Source: Ignavibacteriota bacterium (lineage in GTDB: Bacteria; Bacteroidota; Ignavibacteria; Ignavibacteriales; Ignavibacteriaceae). From it: a stretch of DNA of 64,000 bases. Positions within the stretch are counted from its first letter, which is position 1, and the number at the start of each line of letters is the position of its first letter. The stretch covers positions 1,463,985 to 1,527,984 of the forward strand of contig CP053446.1 in the NCBI GenBank assembly GCA_013285405.1. The letters run 5' to 3'. The position numbers and the translations under genes are program-made. The notes beneath the pieces are model-generated. The model was not told the origin of the DNA and did no database searches. It saw only the letters and a list, made by a program, of their open reading frames with translations. Positions 1 to 9,242 of this stretch are shown here, piece after piece.

Positions 1-1703
1 CCAACCAACTTCATAAGTAGAATATTTTTCTATTTTGTAACTACCACCAGAAAGTACATCCGGTTCTTGGTTTGCATTCCAGGATAAGTACGGGTGGTAG
101 TTTTGACTAACTCCTACTTGAAGAAATGTAGGTTTAGATGGAGGAAGATTCTGCGCAGAAGTTGAGGTAGTATATGCTTTCACAGTTATATTTGTTCCAT
201 TTTTACTGTACACTTGTAATGCTACATTTGTAGTAGCTCCAAAGTAAGAGCTCGGGTTACTCCAGTTAGAGAAGATTTCATTATATCCTAAATTAAAGGC
301 GTCTGTTTCATCTCCCATTACATTACGGCGAAGCCACCAATTTCCATATCCATCAGTATCACACCATTTGGCAGCCCAGTGGTTATTCCAGTAAATGTGC
401 AGCGGGTACCTGTCAGTTTTGCCACTGTTTCTATTAACTGCTATACGTTTAGTTTTGGGTACCCAGCCTTGCCAAGGATAACCGACATAAAATCCTTCGC
501 CAGCCCAAAAATCTCCAACGTATTCCCAGTCAAATCTTCCGTCGGCAGTTGCCATATCAAATGTCGGACTGCCGGAAGCACCATTTGTAACTTTCCAGAT
601 ATAAATACCCGCTCCAAGTGTATTCCATTGAAAGCCGGGATTTGTGCCTCCTTGTTTTATCTGATCATAGTGGCTTAGCCGTTGATGATTTTCCACTAAG
701 AAATAGTTTGACCCAGATACCGGTATTCTTAATATATCTCCGTCAGAAATAAAATCGCCAAGAACCGCAGTGAAATTATCCTGTGTGACATCTGTATAAG
801 CAACATATCCAACTCGCTCTCTTTCCCATCCGCTCATCGCAAAAGTATAACCGCCCATAATTCCTCCGGCTCCTACATTCCAGTGAACCGCACCAAAAAT
901 ATAGTGCCCGAATTCATGAGCACTGAGACCTATCATCCCAGAATGACCTGCTGTCATACCAACTCTGAATGTAATTCCTGTGCTTTCTCTTGTTGGCCAG
1001 TATCTTGCTCTTACTATTTTACCTTCGCCTGTGGTATAGTCAAATTGATGATTTAAATCGCAAAGATTTGCTATTGCACTAAAACCATTACTCAAACCAC
1101 CATCATTTGTAAACCAAACTGGATCTGGATTTCTATAAATGATATAAATCATATCAACAAACCCGTCAGGGGTAAATTGGAAAGATTGAGTTTGAGTATT
1201 ATATCTCCATTTATCATAGTCATTGAAATTGACGTTGGGATCAATTGCCGCCAAAACATCCTGGTTGCACTGTGTCCAATTATATCCATGTGATTGATAA
1301 TACGATTCTGGAGGAAGAGTAACAAGACTGGAATAAACGTTTCCAATGAAATCAAAGTTACCTTGAGTCATTTGCTTCCAATAATCCGATACTGTCATAT
1401 CAGGATAACTTGATGAAGAAGACGATGCAATAAACTCGTTTGCCTGGTCAGCCCAAGTGGGTAGGCTATTTAAAGGCCAATCGTCATCCGTTCTTATATC
1501 ACCTGAGAACTTAACGAATACAACTAGTGTCCTAATGTATTCACCTGGCCCATTCATAGCCGGTTTATACAAGCTGCCTGTTTGTATAAGTCCTTGTTCT
1601 CTTGGATTATTGCTCAACCCACATTTGAAATCATCTGCTGAGAGTATATTTCAGACAGAAAAAAGAAAGGAAGAAAAACCAAAAGTAAAATGAGCGCTTT
1701 CAT
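1..1703 (-). pseudogene. Secreted M6-like zinc metalloprotease, partial and frameshifted
   Basis: The gene leaves the window at the left edge, so its C-terminus is missing. A start at 1703 has a good Shine-Dalgarno (AAAAGGAG, 5 bases upstream) and encodes a signal peptide (MKALILLLVFLPFF), but that frame stops at 1614-1616 after 29 residues. The mature protein is in another frame, open from about 1650 to base 1. It starts SADDFKCGLSNNP and contains the zinc site SAHEFGHYIFG near 904-918, a C-rich and W-rich region, and the start of a fibronectin type III domain near the left edge. Gain of one base near 1640 would join the signal peptide to the mature frame. Family (known): immune-inhibitor-A-like M6 proteases, exported and degradative. 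Whether the break is a real mutation or a sequence error cannot be decided here. Confidence 0.7.
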
Positions 1704-1820
1704 ATGATCTCCTTTTCTATTTAAATTCATTCTACATTCAGGTTACCAGCCTGTTCTGAAATTAATAGTTAGTTAATTGTTTTAATATTTGGTATTCACC
1801 ACCCAATTAGTTATAAGAAA

Positions 1821-2672
1821 TTATTTTACTAACTGCATTTTTTTCGTTTCAATATAGTTCTCAACTTTAAGTTGATAAAAATATACACCGCTTGCCAAGC
1901 CCGAAGCATCAAATTTAACTTCATATTTTCCAACAGGTTTAAATCCATCAACAAGCGTTGCTATCTCGTTTCCAAGTACATCATAAATTTTAAGTGTCTG
2001 CCAATTGCCGAACGGTAACTCCCAACTTAAAGTAGTGCTTGGGTTAAAAGGATTTGGAAAATTTTGAGCCAAGTAAAAGCTGCTCGGTGTTTCAGATTCG
2101 TCTTCAACGCTTACAATGGTAAAAGTAGTGTCGCCATAAACTATTCCATCTATAACGCATCCCTGTAAGTCATCAATTATTCCACCAAAATCTTGGCTGC
2201 TTAATTTCCCGAACTTTTCTGTCCAATACTCTTGAATATAAACTAATCCATTATCGCGTGTTAAAAGTTTGATAGTGGTTTGTTCACCAAATACGTTAGC
2301 TACAAATGTATCTTCTATTGCATATACTGTGTTACCACCTATAGTCCAAGTATCACCGATTACAGCATTTTTCTTATAATAAATATGAGTTTCAGTAGAA
2401 TCAAATTCATTGAATAGCACGTAAAAACTATCTATCCTTAAGCGTGCATATTTATAATATTGTAACCCGCTATAATTTAATTCACGGTAAAGTTTACAAT
2501 ATGCAATTGTATCAAAATAAACACTAGTATCCACAACTGTTGTTCTTGAAAGATGAGAGATTTCATCATAAACCTAAATATTCCCAAGCTTTAATGGTGC
2601 GACATTTTGTGCTTTGGTGATTTGTACAAACAGCAGTATAGCAATTGCAGATATAATTGTAAAATTTTTCAT
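1821..2672 (-). pseudogene. Type IX-secreted protein interrupted by an in-frame TAG
   Basis: A start at 2672 gives a signal peptide (MKNFTIISAIAILLFVQ...AQ) followed by VAPLKLGNI and then TAG at 2574-2576. The same frame continues without other stops for about 250 codons to a C-terminal type IX sorting domain (NFPNPFNPSTTLSW, VLGNEIATLV, SGVYFYQLKVENY). Relatives of this kind usually read GNxWxY at that point, so the stop most simply reflects TGG (Trp) changed to TAG; that is inference. A downstream GTG at 2534 would give a 237-residue protein, but without a signal peptide it could not reach the secretion system. Paralogous to the next gene upstream on the same strand (2691-3659); both have the YGDTT motif before the sorting domain. 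Confidence 0.75.
1831..1985. repeat. 155-bp direct repeat, copy 1 (sorting-domain coding segment)
   Basis: This segment and 2701-2855 lie 870 bases apart and differ at only one base that I can find (T at 1977, A at 2847). They encode the last ~50 residues of two neighbouring secreted proteins. Outside the segment the two genes diverge clearly. Confidence 0.9.
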
Positions 2673-2690
2673 AATGTTTTCCTTCCAATG

Positions 2691-3659
2691 TTATTTCGTT
2701 AACTGCATTTTTTTCGTTTCAATATAGTTCTCAACTTTAAGTTGATAAAAATATACACCGCTTGCCAAGCCCGAAGCATCAAATTTAACTTCATATTTTC
2801 CAACAGGTTTAAATCCATCAACAAGCGTTGCTATCTCGTTTCCAAGAACATCATAGATGGCTATTGAAACTTCTCCTTCCTTGTTCAGTTGAAGTGGAAT
2901 TTTAGTTGAACTATTAAAAGGATTCGGGTAATTTGGGGAAAGAACGAAATCATTAATAAAATAATTATAGTCGTGCAATTCGTCCACAGAAGTAACAATT
3001 TGAGTTGTGTCACCATATAATTCTCCACTAATAACACAGCCGTGTTGGTATATTTGAGCATCTAGCTCTGCACCACCTCTAAAATAAAATCCAAAGCCTT
3101 TTGCTAATTGATCATAATAACGATATAACCTTATTGTATCTATTCCATCAAAATATTCCCAAAAATAAGACAAATACATTAAGTCAGTATTCAGTCCAAA
3201 TAAATTGACTTCCTTAATTGAATCTATTTTAGCCATTTCAAATGGTCCAGCTCCAGTTTGACTATAATCCCACATTACCCATTGATCACCTGCATTTCCG
3301 TTCAGTCTGAAAACATTTATCCATTGCCCGTAATTGAAATCGAAGTAACGATGGTACACGTACAAACTTGTATCAATTTTATAAACTAAAGTATCTGTTA
3401 ACAGTACAGGAGGTGGTTCAATTGGATTTATAGCTCTTGAAAAGTAAGTGGTATAAATATTACCAGCTTCATCTACAGAATCATCAATTACTATTGTCTG
3501 AAGCGTATCTATTTCGGGCCAATAGTATAAAGTGTACTCCCACATATCACCAGTTTGCCAGGGGAAGTAATCAGCATTGCTCTGGCTAAATGTATTGGGT
3601 ATTTGTATGATAAATAAAAAAACGCAAATTAGTTTTATGTAATTCATTTTAATAACCAT
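2691..3659 (-). CDS. Type IX-secreted protein of unknown function
   Basis: 322 residues. The N-terminus has a hydrophobic signal sequence ending near PNTFSQ, then a W-rich start (YFPWQTGDMWEYTLYYWPEID) typical of Ignavibacteria secreted proteins that open with a 'level of W-x-Y' strand pattern. The C-terminal ~85 residues are a type A type IX sorting domain (LSPNYPNPFNSSTKIP, IYDVLGNEIATLV, SGVYFYQLKVENYI, ending KKMQLTK). The sorting domain directs passage across the outer membrane and is cleaved or anchored; the middle has no domain I recognise. Start at 3659 or the internal ATG at 3647; neither has a clear Shine-Dalgarno. A 13-base G tract lies ~130 bases upstream. Intact, unlike its paralogue at 1821-2672. 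Confidence 0.85.
   Translation of the reverse strand: MVIKMNYIKLICVFLFIIQIPNTFSQSNADYFPWQTGDMWEYTLYYWPEIDTLQTIVIDDSVDEAGNIYTTYFSRAINPIEPPPVLLTDTLVYKIDTSLYVYHRYFDFNYGQWINVFRLNGNAGDQWVMWDYSQTGAGPFEMAKIDSIKEVNLFGLNTDLMYLSYFWEYFDGIDTIRLYRYYDQLAKGFGFYFRGGAELDAQIYQHGCVISGELYGDTTQIVTSVDELHDYNYFINDFVLSPNYPNPFNSSTKIPLQLNKEGEVSIAIYDVLGNEIATLVDGFKPVGKYEVKFDASGLASGVYFYQLKVENYIETKKMQLTK
2701..2855. repeat. 155-bp direct repeat, copy 2 (sorting-domain coding segment)
   Basis: Partner of 1831-1985. Near identity limited to the sorting-domain end, against low similarity of the rest of the two proteins, suggests recent gene conversion or segment duplication. Confidence 0.9.
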
Positions 3660-4097
3660 TGAAAAATTTAAGAATTGTTTTTTAGTTTCTTAAGCTATGT
3701 AAAACCAGTTGGATAATTTCTCCCTGCAACAATTTGACTTGTCTTTTTCATAATTGGTGGACAAATTTGTGAAGAGAAATTTCTGGGGGGGGGGGGGTAA
3801 AAATATAACAGGAATTTAATAACTCAATTAAAGTTGAGTTCAATAAAATAGAACCGTATTTAAGATAATTAAACATTTGGTCCCAAGCCGTATAAATTCC
3901 AAAAGCAACCTAATGAATGAATTTGGTAAAGTCAAGAGGCACGAAGAAACGAGCAAATAGTATTCCGTAGTCAAAGATAATAAAACAAATTTTATAGTTT
4001 CAAATGTTGCTTGGTAAGATTGAAATACTTCTGAGGAAAAGATTACCAAATCTGCAATAAAATATTCCCATCCAATCCGTTTAACAGAAAATAAATT
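3660..4097. other. 438-bp intergenic region
   Basis: No convincing gene. It contains the G13 tract and a small inverted repeat (AACTCAA ... TTGAGTT, 3821-3840). A 69-codon minus-strand frame at 3840-4049 has no Shine-Dalgarno and a Leu/Phe/Ser-rich sequence without protein character, so I treat it as chance. It presumably holds the promoter of 2691-3659. Confidence 0.6.
3785..3797. repeat. G13 homopolymer tract
   Basis: Thirteen consecutive G residues in otherwise AT-rich intergenic DNA. The tract lies 126-138 bases upstream of the start of the minus-strand secreted gene at 2691-3659 and downstream of the mscS-like gene. On the transcribed strand it is C13. Confidence 0.95.
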
Positions 4098-5162
4098 TTA
4101 GTTCTGCGTTTTTTCTTCTTTATTCAGATAAAGAGTTTGTGTAGGATAAGCAAATCCTATTCCTCTTTGCTCAAACGTATCATAAATTTTCATGTTTATC
4201 GCTTGTTGAATATTCATATACTTATTGTAATCTGCTTCCAAAACAAAATAAACAAACTCGAAGTTAAGACTGAAGTCGCCGTACGAAGCAAAATGCCCAC
4301 GGTCAAATGCTACATCCTGCTGTGATTCAATTATCTCCCGGACAAGTTTAGGTATTGACTCAATCTGTTCTGCGGTTGTTTGATAAATAACTCTGAGAGT
4401 AAATACAACTCTTCTTCTTTCCATTTTTTTATAATTATGGATTCGAGAGTTTGTAAGATCATGATTAGAGAAAACGAGTTGTTCACCGCTCAGTGATCTG
4501 AGCCGGGTTGTTTTAATTCCGGTATATTCAACCGTTCCTGATTTATCCTGAACAGTAATAAAATCTCCAACCTCAAAAGGACGATCAAAGAAAATTACAA
4601 AATAACTGAATAGATCGCCAAGTATCGTTTGTGCTGCAAGAGCAATTGCAATTCCACCGATTCCAAGTCCTGCAATCACAGCAGAAATATCAAAACCAAG
4701 GTTATCCATCAAAAAAACAAAACCAACAACCCAGACAAAAATATTTATCAGCACGGTCATTCCGCGAAGTTGTCTTGCTTTTTCTTCACCGCGCTCTTGC
4801 TTTCTTATAAAATATGTTATTGTGAACATTATCGTTGAACTGATGAAACGCACGATGAAGAAAGTTATTATAAAAAGTGAAACTACTTTAAGAATCTTTG
4901 CAGTACTTTCACTTAACGCAAGGCTGTGTAATGCAGAATAAAAAACTGCGTAAAACAAAAGAGGGATAATAGATTTCTCAATGCTTTTTATAAGCAGATC
5001 GTCTATTGTTGTTTCGGTTTTCGCCGCCCATTTTTTCAGTCGAAATAATACAATCTTTTGTAATACTTTAACAATGAGAACACCGATTATAAATATTCCA
5101 AGGGCAATTAAATAACTTTGAATAGTATTGCCCCAGAAAGTTTGGTTTAAGAATTCTTGCAT
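4098..5162 (-). CDS. MscS-family mechanosensitive channel
   Basis: 354 residues, close to small MscS/YnaI-type channels with extra N-terminal helices. About five membrane segments are visible (near residues 15-35, 68-88, 92-118, 138-157 and 163-193). The last is the pore helix: GLGIGGIAIALAAQTILGD, Gly/Ala-rich as in MscS TM3. It runs straight into FFDRPFEVGDFITV, the signature start of the beta domain. The cytosolic alpha/beta end follows. The role is release of solutes through the inner membrane on hypo-osmotic shock. The start is supported by AAGGAG nine bases upstream. Single transcription unit; no regulator nearby. Confidence 0.93.
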   Translation of the reverse strand: MQEFLNQTFWGNTIQSYLIALGIFIIGVLIVKVLQKIVLFRLKKWAAKTETTIDDLLIKSIEKSIIPLLFYAVFYSALHSLALSESTAKILKVVSLFIITFFIVRFISSTIMFTITYFIRKQERGEEKARQLRGMTVLINIFVWVVGFVFLMDNLGFDISAVIAGLGIGGIAIALAAQTILGDLFSYFVIFFDRPFEVGDFITVQDKSGTVEYTGIKTTRLRSLSGEQLVFSNHDLTNSRIHNYKKMERRRVVFTLRVIYQTTAEQIESIPKLVREIIESQQDVAFDRGHFASYGDFSLNFEFVYFVLEADYNKYMNIQQAINMKIYDTFEQRGIGFAYPTQTLYLNKEEKTQN

Positions 5163-5263
5163 TGGTTTAATCTCCTTATTTTATTCAAACCATCTGAAGA
5201 CGATGGAGAAATTTTCTAAAGTGTGTTCAAAAGATAATGGTATGTAAAAAGAAATGCGAAAAA

Positions 5264-7237
5264 TCAGAAACGATGTGAATAAGTAAGGCTTGATTGAATT
5301 TCATTAAACTTTCCGCCGGTTAGTGAATTTCCATTGAAGACGGTATAAGATAATATAAAGGAAATAGCATCATTAGCAGAAAAATTATAACTGCTGTTCA
5401 ATCCAGTTCTGAACGACGTATTTTTTTCTGATAGTGAGGTGCCGATTAACAGAGAAGATGAAAGTTGATTATCAAATTCTCTGTGTTGAAAACTTATTGA
5501 ATATGTTTGTGTAAGCGTGGTCAAAGTATCAAACACTTCGCTGCTTACCAAACCAGCCGATAAAGCCGAGTTTAAGTTACTCAGAAGTGAAAAATTCATA
5601 GCAAAATTAATCGTGTGAATGTTCGTCGTATTGTTTTTCAACAGAACGGATTCGTTATTGGAACTCTGGAAAAAATAATTTACAGTTATTGCCCGTAATA
5701 ATTCAGTCTGGCTTAGAAGAAAGTTTTGGTTTAGTCCAATTACAAGATTTGAAAAATCAGTTTTGGTCGTATCGTTTTTTGAATCGTTTCTCATTCCAAG
5801 AATGTTTGCCATTGCACCAATCGTCCAGATATCAGTCAGCATACCACTAACGGAAAAATTAAATATGTTCCGGGCAGTAGTGAATAACTTCTGGTCAAGA
5901 AGATTATCGGATTGATTTATCCAGCCTGCACCAAATGAAAATCTGTCAACTCTGAAATTTCCATTGAGTGAAATTTCCTGCTGATCATTTAGCAGATAAG
6001 CAACGCCAAGCGAGTAATAACCCGGACCGGTGTATTTGTACCCTGCCTTAAAACTTGCCGTGGAAAGATTTACAGTAAAAAGCGTGTTAATTGCATAATC
6101 ATAGTTTGTTCCCACATAAGGATCATAAAACGCGGTTACAATTTTAGGGACGTCAACCGAATCCTGATTAATTTTATTTGCACGAATATCCCGCGAATAA
6201 ATACTTCCACCGGCTTCATAATCAAGCACGAATTTGTTTTCTCCAAATGTAACTTTTCCTTTCGCAGCAAGTAATAAATTTTCCTGAGGTGTAACAGCAT
6301 TTGAATTTAATATCTGGTCAGTTACACTTATTCCTTGTTTATATTCAACACCAGCTGCTATCCTGAAAACAAAATTACTGATATCATAAACTGATGAATC
6401 TTCCTTACTTGTAATTTTTATTAATGCCTGGAAGGTTTCCGGACCCGTAATCGTCCAATTGTAATAACCAATATTGGGTTGATCATTTGCTACTAATTCG
6501 TAATTGTTTCCACCATCGCGGGAGAGTTCAATTTTTAACAATCCGCCAATACTTGAAGAAGTCCATTTGATTGAAGTAAGTGAACCGAGCGGTAAAATAT
6601 CATCCCCGTTGGGAGAAATTACGGTTATTGATTTAACATTTTGAGGAAGAGAGCTTGTTTCGTCACGTGCTTTGAGAAATATCAAATCGAAATAAGTTTG
6701 ATCCTCTTTGCCGTAACCAAGTTTTGCAGCAAGAAGAAACCTTTTATAACTTCCATCCTGAGCACCACCGGGAACACTCCTTTGTGTGAATCCTGAAACT
6801 AAGGATATTCTGAATAAATCCGGTTTAAAATTAATACCACCGCCTCTGATTTTTATTCCACTTAATGATAAAGGAGAATATTCTTTATTGAAATCACCAA
6901 CGTTGGCTGAGCCCCAGCCCCAATCAGGATTTATTCCGAACTGATTAATATTTTGTCTTGCCGAACTTCCCTCGGTTGATAATAAAAAACTGAATGGTAA
7001 CTGAAACACACCGTAGAAATCAACTACGGGATTAAAGAATAATCTGCCTGTTGCTGATGGTCTTCTTTTGGGCTGACCGGATATGCTATACAATTCACCA
7101 TAAGCACCAAGATCACCGTTAATACTAATGATATCTCTTGATGAACCTTCAGTTGAATCCGATGATGTTTGGGCAAAAATTGCAGAAGCAAAAATCAGCG
7201 ATGAAAAAAACAGCAGAGAGATAAATAGTATTTTCAT
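5264..7237 (-). CDS. Outer-membrane beta-barrel protein with an embedded Ig-like domain
   Basis: 657 residues with a signal peptide (MKILFISLLFFSSLIFASA...AQ). Residues ~205-300 hold an Ig-like module (VISPNGDDILPLGSLTSIKW ... YYNWTITG ... IKITSKEDSSVYD) of the kind found in many Ignavibacteria surface proteins. The rest is rich in alternating polar/aromatic strands and ends SSLTYSHRF, a C-terminal phenylalanine typical of outer-membrane barrels. It is the last gene of a tightly packed minus-strand operon (6 bases after 7244-9229). It may form the outer-membrane component for the two large surface proteins encoded before it; that role is inference. No catalytic motif recognised. Confidence 0.7.
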   Translation of the reverse strand: MKILFISLLFFSSLIFASAIFAQTSSDSTEGSSRDIISINGDLGAYGELYSISGQPKRRPSATGRLFFNPVVDFYGVFQLPFSFLLSTEGSSARQNINQFGINPDWGWGSANVGDFNKEYSPLSLSGIKIRGGGINFKPDLFRISLVSGFTQRSVPGGAQDGSYKRFLLAAKLGYGKEDQTYFDLIFLKARDETSSLPQNVKSITVISPNGDDILPLGSLTSIKWTSSSIGGLLKIELSRDGGNNYELVANDQPNIGYYNWTITGPETFQALIKITSKEDSSVYDISNFVFRIAAGVEYKQGISVTDQILNSNAVTPQENLLLAAKGKVTFGENKFVLDYEAGGSIYSRDIRANKINQDSVDVPKIVTAFYDPYVGTNYDYAINTLFTVNLSTASFKAGYKYTGPGYYSLGVAYLLNDQQEISLNGNFRVDRFSFGAGWINQSDNLLDQKLFTTARNIFNFSVSGMLTDIWTIGAMANILGMRNDSKNDTTKTDFSNLVIGLNQNFLLSQTELLRAITVNYFFQSSNNESVLLKNNTTNIHTINFAMNFSLLSNLNSALSAGLVSSEVFDTLTTLTQTYSISFQHREFDNQLSSSLLIGTSLSEKNTSFRTGLNSSYNFSANDAISFILSYTVFNGNSLTGGKFNEIQSSLTYSHRF

Positions 7238-7243
7238 GTTGTT

Positions 7244-9229
7244 TTATGGTCTGATTGAAACCGTATAGCTTGATAAACTTTCCTGCTGATTTTTATCTAA
7301 AGCAGTAACCGAATAAAAATATAACTCCCCGCTCTTCACACCACGATCATTCATCTGGAGTGGTTTCCCTTTCTTCACAGAACCAAGAAATTCTTTTTCT
7401 TCATCTCTCTGCTGGCGATATACTCTGTATTCAGTAATATCTTCTTCAATCACAGGGTCCCATTTTATGATCACGCCTTCTTTATCTCTTGAAACATACA
7501 AACCGACTGGTGATTTTACTTCAGCCAGCGGTTTAAGCAACTGAACTGGATTGCTCAATGAACTCTGTCCTCCAAACAGATCAATAGATTGAACAACATA
7601 TTCATAAGTTTTCCCGGTTTCAGTAGTCGTATCAATGAATAAATTATTATCGCTGGAAAGAGCAGAATCAATCAGCAGTTCATATTCAGAAGTTGTTTTC
7701 CCTGATGGGTCAATTGTTTTTCTGAAGATCAGATAATAACCAACTGAGCTTTCAATTTCAGTCATATCATCCCAAAGTATTCGGATAGAATTATCATCCT
7801 GCAGAAAAGCGACAAGTCCTGTTGGAGCCGGAGGAACAGTTTCAATTTCAGGTCTGATTGCTATCGTATCAGAAAAATTACTTAGAGCATGACTAGTACT
7901 CGATGACCTGATGCTGTAGAGATAAGTTAGTTTTCCTGAAAGTTCTTCACTCGTGTCTGAATAAACAGTAAATGGTTTTTCTTCATTAATCAGATTTGAA
8001 ATAAGCGCAAGCGAATCACTGAAGCCATTACTTCTGTAAACCCAAAATCCTTCAATAAAATCTTCAGTGTTTTGCCATTGGAGCTTAACTCCGTTTGACA
8101 AAGATTCTGCGTTAATATTTTCCGGTGGAACAGGCGGAATAATGCTTTGGTGAAATCCTCCGAATCTTGCTGATGCAGGAGAATTTTCTCCTAAAGGACC
8201 GGTAAGTTGAAAGTAATAATAATACCGTTTCATAGGCTCAGTCATAATATCGACGTAGTTATTTAATTTGGGAGAAAGCTCTGCGATCTGTACAAAACCA
8301 GAATCAAATATTTCACTTCTGAAAATTTTCACACTTACTACTGCATCGGGATTTGGAAGAAACCAGGACAATCTAAATGCGTCGGATGAATCATCCGAAA
8401 CTATCTGAACATTATGCGGCAGAGGAACATTTTGAAAATTATAAGCACCGATAAAAATTGTGTCAGAAGGAGTCCCTTCGTTTCCGAACAGATCTAACGG
8501 CAAAATAAAATAGTTATAAAAGTTATAGGCAGAAACGGAAGTATCTGTTAATATAAAAGATAAAGTATCATTGGTTATGTTGAAGCCATTTATGGTGCTG
8601 ATTTTCTGATAACCCCCTGCTCCATTATCTCTTCTGAATATTTTGAACGCAGATGGAGTAACCTCGCCGGAAACTCTGAACTCTAAAAATATTTTATTCA
8701 CTTCAGCGGAAGACGAATAAAAATTAATTCTATCATTTCTAAAAACCTGAGGAAAGGAAACCGAACCAGTGAATTCTTTCTGCTGAACATTCACAGCATT
8801 TGAAATGCGATATTGATATTTGGTATTCAAATTTGCTGATGCATCAAAATACATTGTGCCGAGGGCTATTTTGATAAAAGGAATATTTCCCCAGTAAGGA
8901 ATTGAATCAACACGATTTGTTCTCTGCCAGATATTCCAGATTTGTGATGCTTGTTTCTCATTGGGAAAATTAAAATCAGAGAACTGAGTACTTAATGCAG
9001 ATAACTTTCCTGCGAACTCAACTTCGGACAAAGGATTAATGGTTTTACCAAGTTCGATCCAGTTTTCAACCGATGTTTCTGTTCTTTCGATAATGTAGCT
9101 GCCGGATGAATTTGCAATATCAATAAAAATTCCGAAAGCACCTCCTATTGCTGCCGGATATTCCTGCTGACTGAAAAGATTACCATTGCAAAAAGCTAAC
9201 AGACAAATAAATAATTTTATTCTGATCAT
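7244..9229 (-). CDS. Multi-domain fibronectin type III surface protein
   Basis: About 661 residues with a signal peptide (MIRIKLFICLLAFCNGNLFSQ). Repeating FN3-like modules are spaced at about 90-100 residues: PHNVQIVSDDSSDAFRLSWF, PPENINAESLSNGVKLQWQN, PAPTGLVAFLQDDNSIRILW, SPVGLYVSRDKEGVIIKWDP, each followed by a YRxx or IFRKT strand. I chose the ATG at 9229 because GGAG ends seven bases before it. The ATG at 9235 lies one base after the same GGAG and is too close. Located between the 1971-residue protein and the barrel protein, with 7- and 13-base gaps, so translation is probably coupled. Role probably adhesion or assembly of the surface complex; no enzyme motif. Confidence 0.8.
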   Translation of the reverse strand: MIRIKLFICLLAFCNGNLFSQQEYPAAIGGAFGIFIDIANSSGSYIIERTETSVENWIELGKTINPLSEVEFAGKLSALSTQFSDFNFPNEKQASQIWNIWQRTNRVDSIPYWGNIPFIKIALGTMYFDASANLNTKYQYRISNAVNVQQKEFTGSVSFPQVFRNDRINFYSSSAEVNKIFLEFRVSGEVTPSAFKIFRRDNGAGGYQKISTINGFNITNDTLSFILTDTSVSAYNFYNYFILPLDLFGNEGTPSDTIFIGAYNFQNVPLPHNVQIVSDDSSDAFRLSWFLPNPDAVVSVKIFRSEIFDSGFVQIAELSPKLNNYVDIMTEPMKRYYYYFQLTGPLGENSPASARFGGFHQSIIPPVPPENINAESLSNGVKLQWQNTEDFIEGFWVYRSNGFSDSLALISNLINEEKPFTVYSDTSEELSGKLTYLYSIRSSSTSHALSNFSDTIAIRPEIETVPPAPTGLVAFLQDDNSIRILWDDMTEIESSVGYYLIFRKTIDPSGKTTSEYELLIDSALSSDNNLFIDTTTETGKTYEYVVQSIDLFGGQSSLSNPVQLLKPLAEVKSPVGLYVSRDKEGVIIKWDPVIEEDITEYRVYRQQRDEEKEFLGSVKKGKPLQMNDRGVKSGELYFYSVTALDKNQQESLSSYTVSIRP

Positions 9230-9242
9230 CTTCATTCTCCTT

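Noticed and set aside
3840-4049. 69-codon minus-strand frame
   Set aside because: No ribosome site, no domain, and composition is like noncoding DNA.
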